A stretch of DNA of 64,000 nucleotides from Mycoplana rhizolycopersici (GTDB taxonomy: Bacteria; Pseudomonadota; Alphaproteobacteria; Rhizobiales; Rhizobiaceae): the NCBI RefSeq assembly GCF_013378445.1, contig NZ_JABXYK010000020.1:1-64000 (forward strand), given 5' to 3'. Shown one piece after another: positions 1 to 8,203 of this stretch (the stretch's first letter is position 1; every line of letters starts with the position of its first letter). Below the pieces are notes generated by a model that was not told where the DNA came from, did not search any database, and worked only from the letters and a program-made list of their open reading frames with translations. Made by a program: the position numbers and the translations under genes.

Positions 1-108
1 GAACGAACCGTCGAAACAACATGGAGGCGCGTCGGCGATCTCCTGCAGCTCTTTACGCCGCAGGAGTGCTCGAACTATCTGCGACATGCAGGCTATGGTG
101 CAGCCTAG
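1..108 (+). mobile_element. IS630-family transposase, C-terminal fragment
   Basis: The first 36 codons are open in frame 1 and end at TAG (106-108). The peptide contains LLQLFTPQECSNYLRHAGY, which resembles the C-terminal tail of IS630/Tc1-type transposases (a stretch ending in FTPxECxNYFxxAGY). The catalytic DDE region would lie to the left, outside the window, so it is not possible to say whether the element is complete. Positions 109-234 hold no recognisable gene and probably contain the element's right end, but I cannot pick out its terminal inverted repeat or the TA target duplication. The IS lies next to the 3' end of adenine deaminase and does not interrupt it. Confidence 0.7.
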
Positions 109-234
109 CCCTGACAGACTCTAGCGATGCTACGCTCTCTTCGATCTTTTCAAGCTTCGACATCAGCGGGTTCCGGTAAATTTGATTACCTGCGAAAAAT
201 AGGTCGTTTCCGCCTTGCTGCCAAGTATTGTCAT

Positions 235-1929
235 TCACCCGATCAGTTCGAACCGGCCCACGTCGACCATGCCGCGGTCGGAGATCTTCAGGTGCGGGAT
301 AACCGGCAGTGGCAGGAAGGCGAGCTGCAGAAAGGGCTCCTCCAGCGTCGCACCGAGCGCACGTGCCGCCTGGCGCAGGTGGTGCAGCGTGTCGCGGACT
401 GTCTCGAAGGGCTCAAGGCTCATCAGGCCGGCCACGGGAAGCGCGATCTCGCCGGTGATCCTGCCGTCCTCGACCACGACGAAGCCGCCGCCGATCTCGC
501 CCAGGCGGTTGGTGGCAAAGGCCATGTCGTCTTCGTCGACGCCGACCACGCAGATGTTGTGGCTGTCATGGCCGACGGTCGAGGCAATCGCGCCCTTCTT
601 CAGGCCGAAGCCCTGGACGAAGCCGTTGGCGTGGTTGCCGTTCTTGCCGTGCCGTTCGATGACGGCGACCTTGATGATATCCTGCGACAGGTCCGCCGCC
701 GTCTGGTTTCCCTTGGAAGGCAGGCGGAAGCGGCGATGCTCGGTGATGATCTTGCCGGGGATGACGCCGATCACCGGCGTCTCCCCCTCCGTCACCGGCA
801 CGGCGAAGTGGGCCGCCTTTACCTGTCTTGCCCTGACGCTGTCGAGGCCTACGGGTGCGACAGGCTTGCGACCGGCAAATAGTGCGTCTGTGACGCGGCG
901 ACCGGCCGAGAAGACCATTTCGGCACGGCAGTCCTCCAGCGTGTCGATAACGACGAGGTCGGCCCGCCAGCCGGGGGCAATCAGGCCGCGGTCGTGCAGG
1001 CCGAAGGCCTTCGCCGCCGAGATCGAGGCGGCGCGGTAGACGGCAAGCGGGGCGCGGCCGTGGGCGATCGCGGTGCGGATCATGTGGTCGAGATGGCCCT
1101 GCTCGGCGATGTCGAGCGGGTTGCGGTCGTCGGTGCAGAGCGCGATGAACGGCGACAGCCGCTCGGTGAAGAGCGGCATCAGCGCCAAGAGGTCCTTCGA
1201 TACGGAACCTTCGCGGATCAGGATGTGCATGCCCTTCCTGATCTTTTCCAGCGCCTCTTCCGCGCTGGTGCATTCGTGGTCGGTGCGGATGCCGGCTGCG
1301 AGATAGCCGTTGAGGTCGCGGCCGGAGAGCAGCGGTGCGTGGCCGTCGATATGGCCGCCCTGGAAGGCTTCGAGCTTGGCAATGCAGACGGGATCCTTGT
1401 GGATCACGCCGGGAAAATTCATGAACTCGGCCAGCCCGATCACCTTGGGATGGTGGCGGAAGGGCAGGAGCTTCTCGATCGGAAGGTCGGCGCCCGAGGT
1501 TTCCAGATGCGTCGCCGGCACGCAACTCGACAGCTGCACGCGGATGTCCATGATCGTTCGTTCGGCGGAATCGAGGAAGAAGCGGATGCCGTCTTCGCCC
1601 AGTACGTTGGCGATCTCGTGCGGATCACAGATTACCGTCGTTACGCCATGCGGCAACACGCAGCGGTCGAACTCGTGCGGGGTGACGAGCGAGCTTTCGA
1701 TATGCAGGTGGGTGTCGATGAAGCCCGGAACGACGATGCGGCCGGAAATGTCGATCTCCTCGCGCCCCTCATAGGCCTCGCAGGTGCCGACGATCCGCTC
1801 GCCGCAAATCGCGATGTCGGAGGCGACGAGTTCGCCGGTGACGAGGTCGAAAAACCGGCCGCCCTTGAGCACGATGTCGGCGGGTTCGCGCCCCGTGCCC
1901 TGGTCGATGCGGCGTTCCAAGTCGGTCAT
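235..1929 (-). CDS. ade: adenine deaminase (amidohydrolase family)
   Basis: Converts adenine to hypoxanthine and ammonia in purine salvage, in the cytoplasm. The 564-residue protein has the usual length of bacterial Ade/AdeC. The N-terminal metal-binding motif appears as [12 protein letters not shown] near residues 73-84, followed by [17 protein letters not shown], and the family signature [11 protein letters not shown] lies near residue 165. The C-terminal half is typical of the amidohydrolase composite domain. The start ATG at 1929 is preceded by GGAG (CCGGAGACCGCC). It appears to be transcribed alone: the upstream neighbour on the same strand starts at 2876 and ends 77 bp away. The 3' end adjoins a transposase fragment but the gene looks intact. 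Confidence 0.93.
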   Translation of the reverse strand: MTDLERRIDQGTGREPADIVLKGGRFFDLVTGELVASDIAICGERIVGTCEAYEGREEIDISGRIVVPGFIDTHLHIESSLVTPHEFDRCVLPHGVTTVICDPHEIANVLGEDGIRFFLDSAERTIMDIRVQLSSCVPATHLETSGADLPIEKLLPFRHHPKVIGLAEFMNFPGVIHKDPVCIAKLEAFQGGHIDGHAPLLSGRDLNGYLAAGIRTDHECTSAEEALEKIRKGMHILIREGSVSKDLLALMPLFTERLSPFIALCTDDRNPLDIAEQGHLDHMIRTAIAHGRAPLAVYRAASISAAKAFGLHDRGLIAPGWRADLVVIDTLEDCRAEMVFSAGRRVTDALFAGRKPVAPVGLDSVRARQVKAAHFAVPVTEGETPVIGVIPGKIITEHRRFRLPSKGNQTAADLSQDIIKVAVIERHGKNGNHANGFVQGFGLKKGAIASTVGHDSHNICVVGVDEDDMAFATNRLGEIGGGFVVVEDGRITGEIALPVAGLMSLEPFETVRDTLHHLRQAARALGATLEEPFLQLAFLPLPVIPHLKISDRGMVDVGRFELIG

Positions 1930-2006
1930 GGCGGTCTCCGGATTGTTGTCTTGCGACAGTGCGAATGTGCCCGGTCAAAGGGCGGAAGCGGGTGAAGACC
2001 ACTATC

Positions 2007-2876
2007 TCATGCGGGCAGTTCAACCGAAAAGCCGTAGTTTGCACTTTCCCCCGCTGCCAGCGCCGCCGTGAAGGGTCGCTCGGTCAGTTCGGCGGTGCCG
2101 CCGGCATGGGCGGCCATGCCGTGCCAGGGTTCGATACACAGAAAGGGGGCACCCGGCTTCTGCCAGAGGGCCAGATTGGGGAGGTTTTCGAAGCAGAACT
2201 TGAGACACGGTCCACCGTTCGCGGCATAGGTCAGCTCGGAGCCAGTGCCTTCCGGAAAGATCATGGCGTCGGCGTCGAAGAAGCCGGATTCCAGCACGAG
2301 GCGGCCGGCATGGAAGGGCGAAGGGAGGTGGTCGGCAGCCAGGTATCCGTCATGCAGCCGGGCCAGCGGCGGCTCGGCCCCGTTGCCGAGCGTAACCGTA
2401 TGCGGCTTGCCTTCGCCGCCCGGCAGCGGCCAGAGGAAGGCGGGGTGGAAGCCGATGCCGTAGGGCATCACGTCGGTGCCCTCGTTCGTCACGGTGGCGG
2501 TGACGCGGAGTATCGCCCCTTCCAGCCGATGCTCCAGCGAGAGCGAGAAGTCGAACGGATAGACGGCCCGCGTCTCGGCGCTGGCCTTCAATTCGTGCCG
2601 GCAGAAGCTGTTGTCGGACTGTGTCAGGGCGAATTCGCTGCGCCGGGCAAAGCCGTGCTGCTTCATCGGGTAGCGCGTACCGCCGATCGCCAGGCTGTCG
2701 TCGGGTGCCTTGCCGACGATCGGGAAGAGAAGCGGCGCGCGGCCGGACCACCAGGCGGCGTCGCCATGCCACAGCCATTGGCGGCCATCCCTGTGCGCCA
2801 GCGACTGCATTTCCGCGCCAAGGGAGGACACGTCCACGATGAGGGCGTTGCTTTCGATGCGGATCGTTTCGGACAT
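2007..2876 (-). CDS. aldose 1-epimerase family protein (LacX-like)
   Basis: Predicted sugar mutarotase of the galactose mutarotase-like fold, 289 residues, cytoplasmic. Family features visible are SLGAEMQSL near the N terminus, LWHGDAAWWSGRAPLLFPIVG near residues 35-55, and a central GFHPAFLWPL segment carrying a His typical of the active site. The open frame extends upstream to 2981, but the ATG at 2876 has a clean ribosome site (AGGAG, seven bases upstream), so this start was chosen. Substrate is unknown; LacX/YeaD-type members act on various hexoses or hexose-6-phosphates, so no specific sugar is claimed. It may be co-transcribed with adenine deaminase, although no functional link is evident. 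Confidence 0.85.
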   Translation of the reverse strand: MSETIRIESNALIVDVSSLGAEMQSLAHRDGRQWLWHGDAAWWSGRAPLLFPIVGKAPDDSLAIGGTRYPMKQHGFARRSEFALTQSDNSFCRHELKASAETRAVYPFDFSLSLEHRLEGAILRVTATVTNEGTDVMPYGIGFHPAFLWPLPGGEGKPHTVTLGNGAEPPLARLHDGYLAADHLPSPFHAGRLVLESGFFDADAMIFPEGTGSELTYAANGGPCLKFCFENLPNLALWQKPGAPFLCIEPWHGMAAHAGGTAELTERPFTAALAAGESANYGFSVELPA

Positions 2877-3017
2877 GGTCACTCCTGATGCGGCGATATG
2901 TGCAGCGTAGCATAGACGTTTCTTCGGCGTTTTCGTGTGTTGTCGCTGATCCTGGAGCGGTTTTCCGGTGCTGTGATGCATTGGGCGTGACCATCGTGTC
3001 AGGCCCCAGGGCAGCGC

Positions 3018-3071
3018 TTGACATATTCATAACCAAAGAGTTATTGAATAAATCAATAGCCAACGGGTTAT
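3018..3071 (+). promoter_or_regulatory. promoter with two ArsR-type operators
   Basis: A -35-like TTGACA lies at 3018-3023, with TTATTG at 3041-3046 as the likeliest -10 (17-bp spacer). Two related interrupted palindromes overlap this region: ATAAC-N6-GTTAT at 3029-3044 and ATAGC-N6-GTTAT at 3056-3071, 27 bp apart. The first sits inside the promoter and the second overlaps the start codon of the ArsR gene. This layout suits autorepression by the ArsR protein, which is inferred. Confidence 0.65.
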
Positions 3072-3402
3072 GGATTCGATGGGCGAAGCGCAGGACCTTC
3101 TCTTCTCCGCACTGGCGGACCCGACACGACGGGCGCTCTTCGAGCGGCTGTGCCTTCGCGGCGAGCAGACCGTGGGCGCCCTGACCGCAGAGGCCGGCGT
3201 CTCGCAGCCGGCGGTTTCCAAGCACCTGGGCGTGCTGAAGCGGGCAGGCCTCGTGCGCGACCGGCATGAAGGCCGCCAGACGCATTACAGTGCCAAGCTC
3301 GACGCGCTTTCCCCGTTGGTGGACTGGACAAAACAGATGTCCGGCTTCTGGGAAAGCCGGTTCGACGATCTCGAAGACCTGCTCAAGAGGATGGACCAAT
3401 GA
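3070..3402 (+). CDS. ArsR-family regulator of an SRPBCC gene
   Basis: A 110-residue winged-helix repressor of the ArsR/SmtB type. The N-terminal LFSALADPTRRALFERL stretch and the recognition helix region VSQPAVSKHLGVLKRAGLV (about residues 43-62) are classic. No metal-binding CxC motif typical of ArsR or SmtB is seen in helix alpha-3, so it belongs with the non-metal members commonly paired with AHSA1/SRPBCC genes. The start ATG at 3070 overlaps the second operator half-site; an ATG at 3079 is a possible alternative, and neither has a strong ribosome site. Its stop overlaps the next start as ATGA (3399-3402), so the two genes are translationally coupled. Confidence 0.9.
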   Translation: MDSMGEAQDLLFSALADPTRRALFERLCLRGEQTVGALTAEAGVSQPAVSKHLGVLKRAGLVRDRHEGRQTHYSAKLDALSPLVDWTKQMSGFWESRFDDLEDLLKRMDQ

Positions 3403-3809
3403 CCGCAACCGAAGCGAAAACACTCTCCGTCGTCGTCGAACGGGAGCTGCCGCATCCGCCGGAAAAGATCTGGCGCGCGCTCACGCAACCGCAACTCATC
3501 GAGGAGTGGCTGATGAAGAACGAATTCAAGCCGGCCGTCGGCCACGCCTTCAGCCTGCGCGCCGACTGGGGCACGGTCGAATGCAAGGTGCGGACCGTCG
3601 AGCCGAACAGGACCTTGTCCTACACATGGGATGCCACGCCGCTGGAGAGCATCGTCACCTGGACGCTGACTCCGACGGCGACCGGGACGATGCTGCGCAT
3701 GGAGCAGACGGGCTTCCGGCAGGATCAGCCGATGTTCTATGGCGGCGCGAAGATGGGCTGGCCGAAGTTCATCGACAAGCTGGAAGACGTGCTGGCGCGT
3801 CTGGGCTGA
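3399..3809 (+). CDS. SRPBCC (AHSA1-like START-fold) protein
   Basis: A 136-residue single-domain protein of the SRPBCC superfamily, the helix-grip fold that binds hydrophobic ligands in a cavity. The first strand region VERELPHPPEKIWRALTQP and the WLMKNEFKP segment match the AHSA1-like subgroup; the C-terminal helix is FIDKLEDVLARLG. Such proteins are usually encoded directly after an ArsR repressor, as here, and the repressor is thought to sense the same compound. The ligand is unknown. The gene starts inside the ArsR stop codon (ATGA). Confidence 0.88.
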   Translation: MTATEAKTLSVVVERELPHPPEKIWRALTQPQLIEEWLMKNEFKPAVGHAFSLRADWGTVECKVRTVEPNRTLSYTWDATPLESIVTWTLTPTATGTMLRMEQTGFRQDQPMFYGGAKMGWPKFIDKLEDVLARLG

Positions 3810-3966
3810 GGCCCACCGCGTCCGTCACCCAAAAGAAACTCCCGCGACGCCATCAGTTATCGCAGACGTGGCCCTCTTGAAGGAACCGCGGATGACGTCG
3901 CCGTGCCTTTGCGGGCTCGGCATCAAACGACGGGCCACGCAGTCCGCCACCAAAACGGAGACCGAA

Positions 3967-4179
3967 TTGAACTGGAACAGAAAGATAAGGCAGTTTCACC
4001 GCTGGGTTTCGATCGCATTCACCCTTGCCGTGATCGCCAACATAGCCGCCATGGGCATGGAAGAGCCCGTCGTCTGGATCGGCCTGCTGGCGCTGGTGCC
4101 ACTCGTCCTCCTGCTTTTGACAGGGCTCTATCTTTTTGCGCTGCCCTACACCGTAAAGCGGCGCGACATCGCCGGATAA
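3967..4179 (+). CDS. small two-helix membrane protein
   Basis: A 70-residue hydrophobic protein with two predicted membrane segments (roughly residues 14-32 and 37-57) and a basic tail VKRRDIAG. I chose the TTG at 3967 because GGAGA lies six bases upstream and the peptide then begins with NWNRKIRQFHRWVSIAFT, a start that looks natural for this type of inner-membrane protein. An in-frame ATG at 3892 would add 25 residues that do not look like a domain. It follows the ArsR-SRPBCC pair by about 157 bp and may belong to that unit. Function is not known. Confidence 0.6.
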   Translation: MNWNRKIRQFHRWVSIAFTLAVIANIAAMGMEEPVVWIGLLALVPLVLLLLTGLYLFALPYTVKRRDIAG

Positions 4180-4238
4180 CACCGGCCCGGAACGAGGAAG
4201 CGGCCGGGGCGGCCGCTTCCTCTCAAATCTTTCTGCCG

Positions 4239-5564
4239 TCAGATGTTGTGCTTCAGCACGCCACGCAGCTTGTCGAACAGCTCGTCGATATGGTGCTTCT
4301 CGATGATCAGCGGTGGAGACAACGCGATGATGTCGCCGGTGGTGCGGATCAGCAGGCCTCGCTCATAGGCCTTGAGGAAGGCGGAGAAGGCGCGCTTGGT
4401 CGGCTCGCCGGCGATCGGCGACAATTCGATCGCGCCGATCAGGCCGATGTTGCGGATGTCGATGACGTTCGGGCAGTCCTTCAGCGAATGCAACCCGTCC
4501 TCCCAGTAGGAGGCGAGTTCGGCGGCGCGCGTCAACAGGCCCTCTTCCTTGTAGGTATCGAGGGTGCCGAGGGCTGCGGCGGACGCGATCGGATTGCCGG
4601 AATAGGTATAGCCGTGGAAGAACTCGATCAGGTGTTCCGGGCCGTTCATGAAGGCGTCATGGATCTCCGAGGTGACGAAGACGGCGCCCATCGGGATGAC
4701 CCCGTTGGTCAGGCCCTTGGCGGTGGTGATGATGTCAGGCTTGACGTCGAAATACTGTGCGGCGAATGGGGCGCCCAGGCGGCCGAAGCCGGTGATGACT
4801 TCGTCGAAGATCAACAGGATGCCGTGCTTCGTGCAGATCTCGCGCAGCTTCTGCAGATAGCCTTTCGGCGGGATCAGCACGCCGGTGGAGCCGGCGACCG
4901 GCTCGACAATGACGGCGGCGATCGTCGAGGCGTCGTGCAGGGTGACGATGCGCTCGAGCTCGCTGGCAAGGTCGCCGCCATGTTCCGGCTGGCCGCGGGT
5001 AAAGGCGTTCTTTTCCGGCAGGTGGGTGTGCGGCATGTGATCGACGCCGGTGAGGAGCGTGCCGAACATCTTGCGGTTGGAGACGATGCCGCCGACGGAG
5101 ATGCCGCCGAAGTTGACGCCGTGATAGCCGCGCTCGCGGCCGATCAGGCGGAAGCGTGAACCGTCGCCCTTGGCGCGGTGGTAGGCGAGTGCCACCTTCA
5201 GGGCCGTATCGACCGATTCCGACCCCGAATTGGTATAGAGCACATGGTTCATGCCTTCGGGGGCGATGTCGACCAGGCGGTTGGCGAGCTCGAAGGCTTT
5301 CGGGTGGCCGAGCTGGAAGGCCGGCGCATAGTCGAGTTCGCCCGCTTGTTCGCGGATCGCCTCGGTGATCTTCGGACGGCAGTGACCGGCATTGACGCAC
5401 CATAGGCCAGCCGTGCCGTCCAGAACCTGACGCCCGTCATGGGTCTGGTAGTGCATGTCCTTGGCGCCGACGAAGAGGCGCGGTTCCTTCTTGAACTGCC
5501 GGTTCGCCGTGAACGGCATCCAGAAGGCGCGCATATCGTTGGGGGTGTTGAGGCGGTTGGACAT
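4239..5564 (-). CDS. omega-amino-acid (beta-alanine:pyruvate type) transaminase
   Basis: A class III, PLP-dependent aminotransferase of 441 residues, full length for beta-alanine:pyruvate transaminases. Visible landmarks are WCVNAGHCRP near residue 55, YTNSGSESVDTALK around residue 110 (phosphate-binding loop), LLIFDEVITGFGRLG near residue 250 (Asp that contacts the PLP ring nitrogen), and TTAKGLTNGVIPMGAV carrying the Schiff-base Lys. The ATG at 5564 is preceded by GGAG, so the upstream in-frame start at 5582 is less likely. The likely role is transfer of amino groups from beta-alanine or other omega-amines to pyruvate; substrate cannot be settled from sequence. It stands alone, with a terminator separating it from the upstream nolR-like gene. 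Confidence 0.88.
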   Translation of the reverse strand: MSNRLNTPNDMRAFWMPFTANRQFKKEPRLFVGAKDMHYQTHDGRQVLDGTAGLWCVNAGHCRPKITEAIREQAGELDYAPAFQLGHPKAFELANRLVDIAPEGMNHVLYTNSGSESVDTALKVALAYHRAKGDGSRFRLIGRERGYHGVNFGGISVGGIVSNRKMFGTLLTGVDHMPHTHLPEKNAFTRGQPEHGGDLASELERIVTLHDASTIAAVIVEPVAGSTGVLIPPKGYLQKLREICTKHGILLIFDEVITGFGRLGAPFAAQYFDVKPDIITTAKGLTNGVIPMGAVFVTSEIHDAFMNGPEHLIEFFHGYTYSGNPIASAAALGTLDTYKEEGLLTRAAELASYWEDGLHSLKDCPNVIDIRNIGLIGAIELSPIAGEPTKRAFSAFLKAYERGLLIRTTGDIIALSPPLIIEKHHIDELFDKLRGVLKHNI

Positions 5565-5687
5565 GAGGATCTCCGGGGCCATGTTTTCTCGGCGGTGTCG
5601 TTCCCGCCATGCATTATTTACCTGTTGGTCAAACTATCGAAGCGACGGACGCCGTCAAGCCTGCGCGCGAACGAAGGAACAAAGGAA

Positions 5688-5718
5688 AACGCCCGGCGAA
5701 GTGGCTTCGCCGGGCGTT
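5688..5718 (-). terminator. rho-independent terminator after nolR
   Basis: A perfect 14-bp stem, AACGCCCGGCGAAG (5688-5701) pairing with 5705-5718 around a three-base loop. Read on the minus strand the stem is followed by TTTTCC, and it lies 24 bp past the stop of the ArsR/NolR gene. Confidence 0.85.
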
Positions 5719-5742
5719 CGGAACTGGCTTCTGAGGTCGCTC

Positions 5743-6078
5743 TCAGGCGTAGCGCAACTGTCTGCTGTCGCGGGCGAGCGATTCGCTGAAGATGCTGTCG
5801 ATTGCCTCCAGAATGGTCAGAACGGCTTCCGACTTGCTGGAATAATAGATCGTCTGAGCGTCGCGACGCGTGGAGACGAGGTTCTGCGCGCGCAGCTTGG
5901 ACAGATGCTGGGATAGGGCAGACTGGCTGAGCCCCACCTTCTGTGCGAGTGCGCCGACAGCGATTTCTCCACCGACGAGTACCTTCAGGATCAGCAGGCG
6001 CTTGGGATTCGCCACCGCTGAAAGGAAGTTGGTCGCAACTTCCGCCTGTGCTTGCTCGTCTTCAGAAAAAGTGTCCAT
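5743..6078 (-). CDS. nolR: NolR-like ArsR-family repressor
   Basis: A 111-residue winged-helix protein. The block VGLSQSALSQHLSKLRAQNL followed by VSTRRDAQTIYYSS is nearly identical to my memory of Sinorhizobium NolR, the repressor of nodulation and other genes, so the symbol is given with moderate confidence. Metal ligands of ArsR/SmtB are absent. The ATG at 6078 has AAGGAG eight bases upstream, which makes it preferable to the ATG at 6093. NolR proteins in other rhizobia also regulate non-symbiotic genes and themselves, and no nod genes occur in this window, so a global role is more likely here. A strong terminator follows the stop codon. Confidence 0.82.
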   Translation of the reverse strand: MDTFSEDEQAQAEVATNFLSAVANPKRLLILKVLVGGEIAVGALAQKVGLSQSALSQHLSKLRAQNLVSTRRDAQTIYYSSKSEAVLTILEAIDSIFSESLARDSRQLRYA

Positions 6079-6100
6079 TGGAAACTCCTTCAATGCGTAT

Positions 6101-6151
6101 CATATTCAATATGTGCGGTCCCGTACTGTACGACTGTTAGCATATAAACAA
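6101..6151. promoter_or_regulatory. candidate operators upstream of nolR
   Basis: CATATT-C-AATATG at 6101-6113 is a perfect 13-bp palindrome just upstream of the nolR ribosome site. Further up, TTAG at 6137-6140 followed by nine bases and AA (6150-6151) resembles the published NolR consensus (A/T)TTAG-N9-A(T/A), apart from a G in the first position. Either could mediate autoregulation; this is inferred from position and symmetry only. Confidence 0.45.
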
Positions 6152-6206
6152 AACCAAACACATCAAGGGCCAGAAATGGGGGTAGGCGCGGGAGCGGTTT
6201 CGTGCT

Positions 6207-6980
6207 TCAGGCTTGCTCGGTGCGGGCGGCGTGAAGCAGGTCGGCGAGGACCGTGCGCAATTGCAGCGGATCGCTCAATTCCTGTTCGAATTCAAGGCGC
6301 TTCAGCTGGTAGCCCGCCGACAGGTCGATGCCGGCGGCGTCAATTCCCGAGATGATCCAGTTCCCTTTTTTGGCGCCGAGGTAGTGGCTGGCATAGATCC
6401 CGGCAGCCTCCGCATGGTCGCTGTTCATATGGTCGATTGCGGCAGCTTCGCGGCCGGCAAGGGCCTCGCGAACGGCTGAGCGAATCAGGAGATCGTCGGC
6501 CGACAGCAGGTAGGCCTTGCCGAATCCGCCGTTCAGATTTGCCCGTATCGGCACGAGCCGGAAGAAGGTGAAATCGGGAAAGTCGACATAGAGTTGCGCC
6601 TTCGGGTGCCTTCTGACGAAGCGTTCGCGCAGGCGGGCATGTCCGTCGCTGCCGCGCTCTACCTCCTCCGCCTGCGTGATGACGGTCAGGCGGGGATGGG
6701 CGAGGGGGTCGCCCTTGCCGGGTTCGCCCGCAAGGAGAGAGGAGCGCGGATCGCGCCTGAGCGCCTGCGTGTGGACGGAAAGGGCCGACACCAGGATCAC
6801 CGGAACGCCGTCGATATCCATGCCGGTCAGCACGCGGCTGGCAAAGGGATGACCGGTCTCCGGCTCGAGCACCGCGAGTGCGGCACTGCGCGCCGAGCGC
6901 AGCAGCACCCGGGCCAGTCGGCGCGCCGCGTCGTCGGTCTCGCGCAGAACCTTCGGCGCGTCCTTGTCGTTCTCTGTCAT
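6207..6980 (-). CDS. HugZ-type haem-associated flavin-fold protein
   Basis: A 257-residue protein with an N-terminal split-barrel domain like pyridoxamine-5'-phosphate oxidase (about residues 15-160) and a C-terminal DUF2470-like domain (about 170-250) carrying AAIDHMNSDHAEA. This architecture is that of the HugZ family, whose studied members bind and degrade haem for iron supply; other members have no proven activity. The start at 6980 is supported by GAGG six bases upstream. It lies between the choline transporter genes and nolR and forms its own unit. The window also has a haem receptor (21996-24263), but the two are 15 kb apart, so any joint role is only a suggestion. Confidence 0.78.
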   Translation of the reverse strand: MTENDKDAPKVLRETDDAARRLARVLLRSARSAALAVLEPETGHPFASRVLTGMDIDGVPVILVSALSVHTQALRRDPRSSLLAGEPGKGDPLAHPRLTVITQAEEVERGSDGHARLRERFVRRHPKAQLYVDFPDFTFFRLVPIRANLNGGFGKAYLLSADDLLIRSAVREALAGREAAAIDHMNSDHAEAAGIYASHYLGAKKGNWIISGIDAAGIDLSAGYQLKRLEFEQELSDPLQLRTVLADLLHAARTEQA

Positions 6981-7159
6981 GCAGGCCTCGCCTGTTAGGG
7001 TTTGTCAGGGAAAAGTGGAATCCGGCTTTCCCGAAAAGACAAACGAAACAAGGAACCACTGGAATGAACCAGGGAGGCTCCAGTGCGACGTTCGATCCGG
7101 TGAGGCGGGCCCCGCCGGGCGGGCATTGTCAAGCTGCAGGCCCGGCGCTCCCGTCGATG

Positions 7160-8203
7160 TTACTCGCGGCGGCGGTGGCGGGTCAGGCTTTCGACGACGT
7201 TCTGCGCGTTGATCATGCCGACGATCGCCCCGTTTTCGACCACACCGATATTGCCGGGCTGGCGCGCCATGGCGTCGAGGATGTCCACCAGCGGCGTATC
7301 GGGGCGGGCCGTCGCGGTGACGCCGACCGCCGGTCCGCCAAGGCCGGTCTGCATCACGTCCTGCGCCGTCAGCATGTTGATGGGGTTCATGTTCTGGACG
7401 AAGTCCGCCACATACTGGTTTATCGGGTTCTTGACGATGTCCTGCGGCGTGCCGCACTGGATGATGCGGCCACCTTCCATGATGGCGATGCGGTTGCCGA
7501 TGCGGAAGGCTTCGTCGAGATCGTGGCTGACGAAGATGATCGTCTTCTTCAGGCGGCGCTGGAATTCGAGCAGTTCGTCCTGCAGGCGCGTGCGGATCAG
7601 CGGGTCGAGGGCGGAGAAGGGCTCGTCCATCAGAAGGATCGGCGCGCCGGTGGCAAAGGCGCGGGCAAGGCCCACGCGCTGCTGCATGCCGCCCGAGAGT
7701 TCGTTGACCTTGCGGCCGGCCCACTGCGTCAGGTTGACGAGCTTCAACTGCTCCTCGACGCGGGCCTTGCGTTCGGCTTCCTTCATGCCGGCAAGCTCCA
7801 GCCCGAAGCCGACATTGTCGGCGACCGTGCGCCAGGGCAGCAAAGCGAACTGCTGGAACACCATGGAGACGGTGTGCATGCGGAAATCGCGCAGCGCCTT
7901 CGGCGAACAGCCGTAGGGGTTGAGCGCGCCGTTGCCGGTCTTTACCTGAACCTCGCCGCGCACGACGGGTGCCAGACCGTTGACCGCGCGAAGCAGGGTG
8001 GACTTGCCGGAACCGGATAGGCCCATCAGCACCAGGATCTCGCCCTCGTGGATGGCGAGCGATGCACCGGCGACGCCCATGACCAGGCCGGTTTCGCGGC
8101 CGATGTCGTCGCGGGTCTTGCCGGAATCGACCATGGCGAGCGCCCGTTCCGGCTTTTCGCCGAAGATGATGTCGACGTTGTCGAAGACGACGGTTTCGGT
8201 CAT
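7160..8203 (-). CDS. choV: choline ABC importer, ATP-binding subunit
   Basis: A 347-residue ATPase of the quaternary-amine uptake subfamily. It begins with the family-specific extension that includes MVDSGKTRDDIGRETGLV, then Walker A GLSGSGKST at residues 61-69, Q-loop region MVFQQFALLPWR, signature LSGGMQQR, and Walker B ILLMDEPFSALD, ending with a CBS-like regulatory tail. With ChoW and ChoX it powers choline uptake, choline being a precursor of glycine betaine and phosphatidylcholine. The gene overlaps choW by four bases (ATGA, 8200-8203). No betaine biosynthesis genes are in this window. Confidence 0.92.
   Translation of the reverse strand: MTETVVFDNVDIIFGEKPERALAMVDSGKTRDDIGRETGLVMGVAGASLAIHEGEILVLMGLSGSGKSTLLRAVNGLAPVVRGEVQVKTGNGALNPYGCSPKALRDFRMHTVSMVFQQFALLPWRTVADNVGFGLELAGMKEAERKARVEEQLKLVNLTQWAGRKVNELSGGMQQRVGLARAFATGAPILLMDEPFSALDPLIRTRLQDELLEFQRRLKKTIIFVSHDLDEAFRIGNRIAIMEGGRIIQCGTPQDIVKNPINQYVADFVQNMNPINMLTAQDVMQTGLGGPAVGVTATARPDTPLVDILDAMARQPGNIGVVENGAIVGMINAQNVVESLTRHRRRE

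Noticed and set aside
53-238. 61-codon minus-strand frame starting at a GTG that overlaps the ade stop
   Set aside because: It overlaps the transposase tail and has no ribosome site of note; kept out for lack of support.
4239-5159. Long plus-strand frame 3903-5159
   Set aside because: Antisense to the transaminase; the transaminase has full family motifs.
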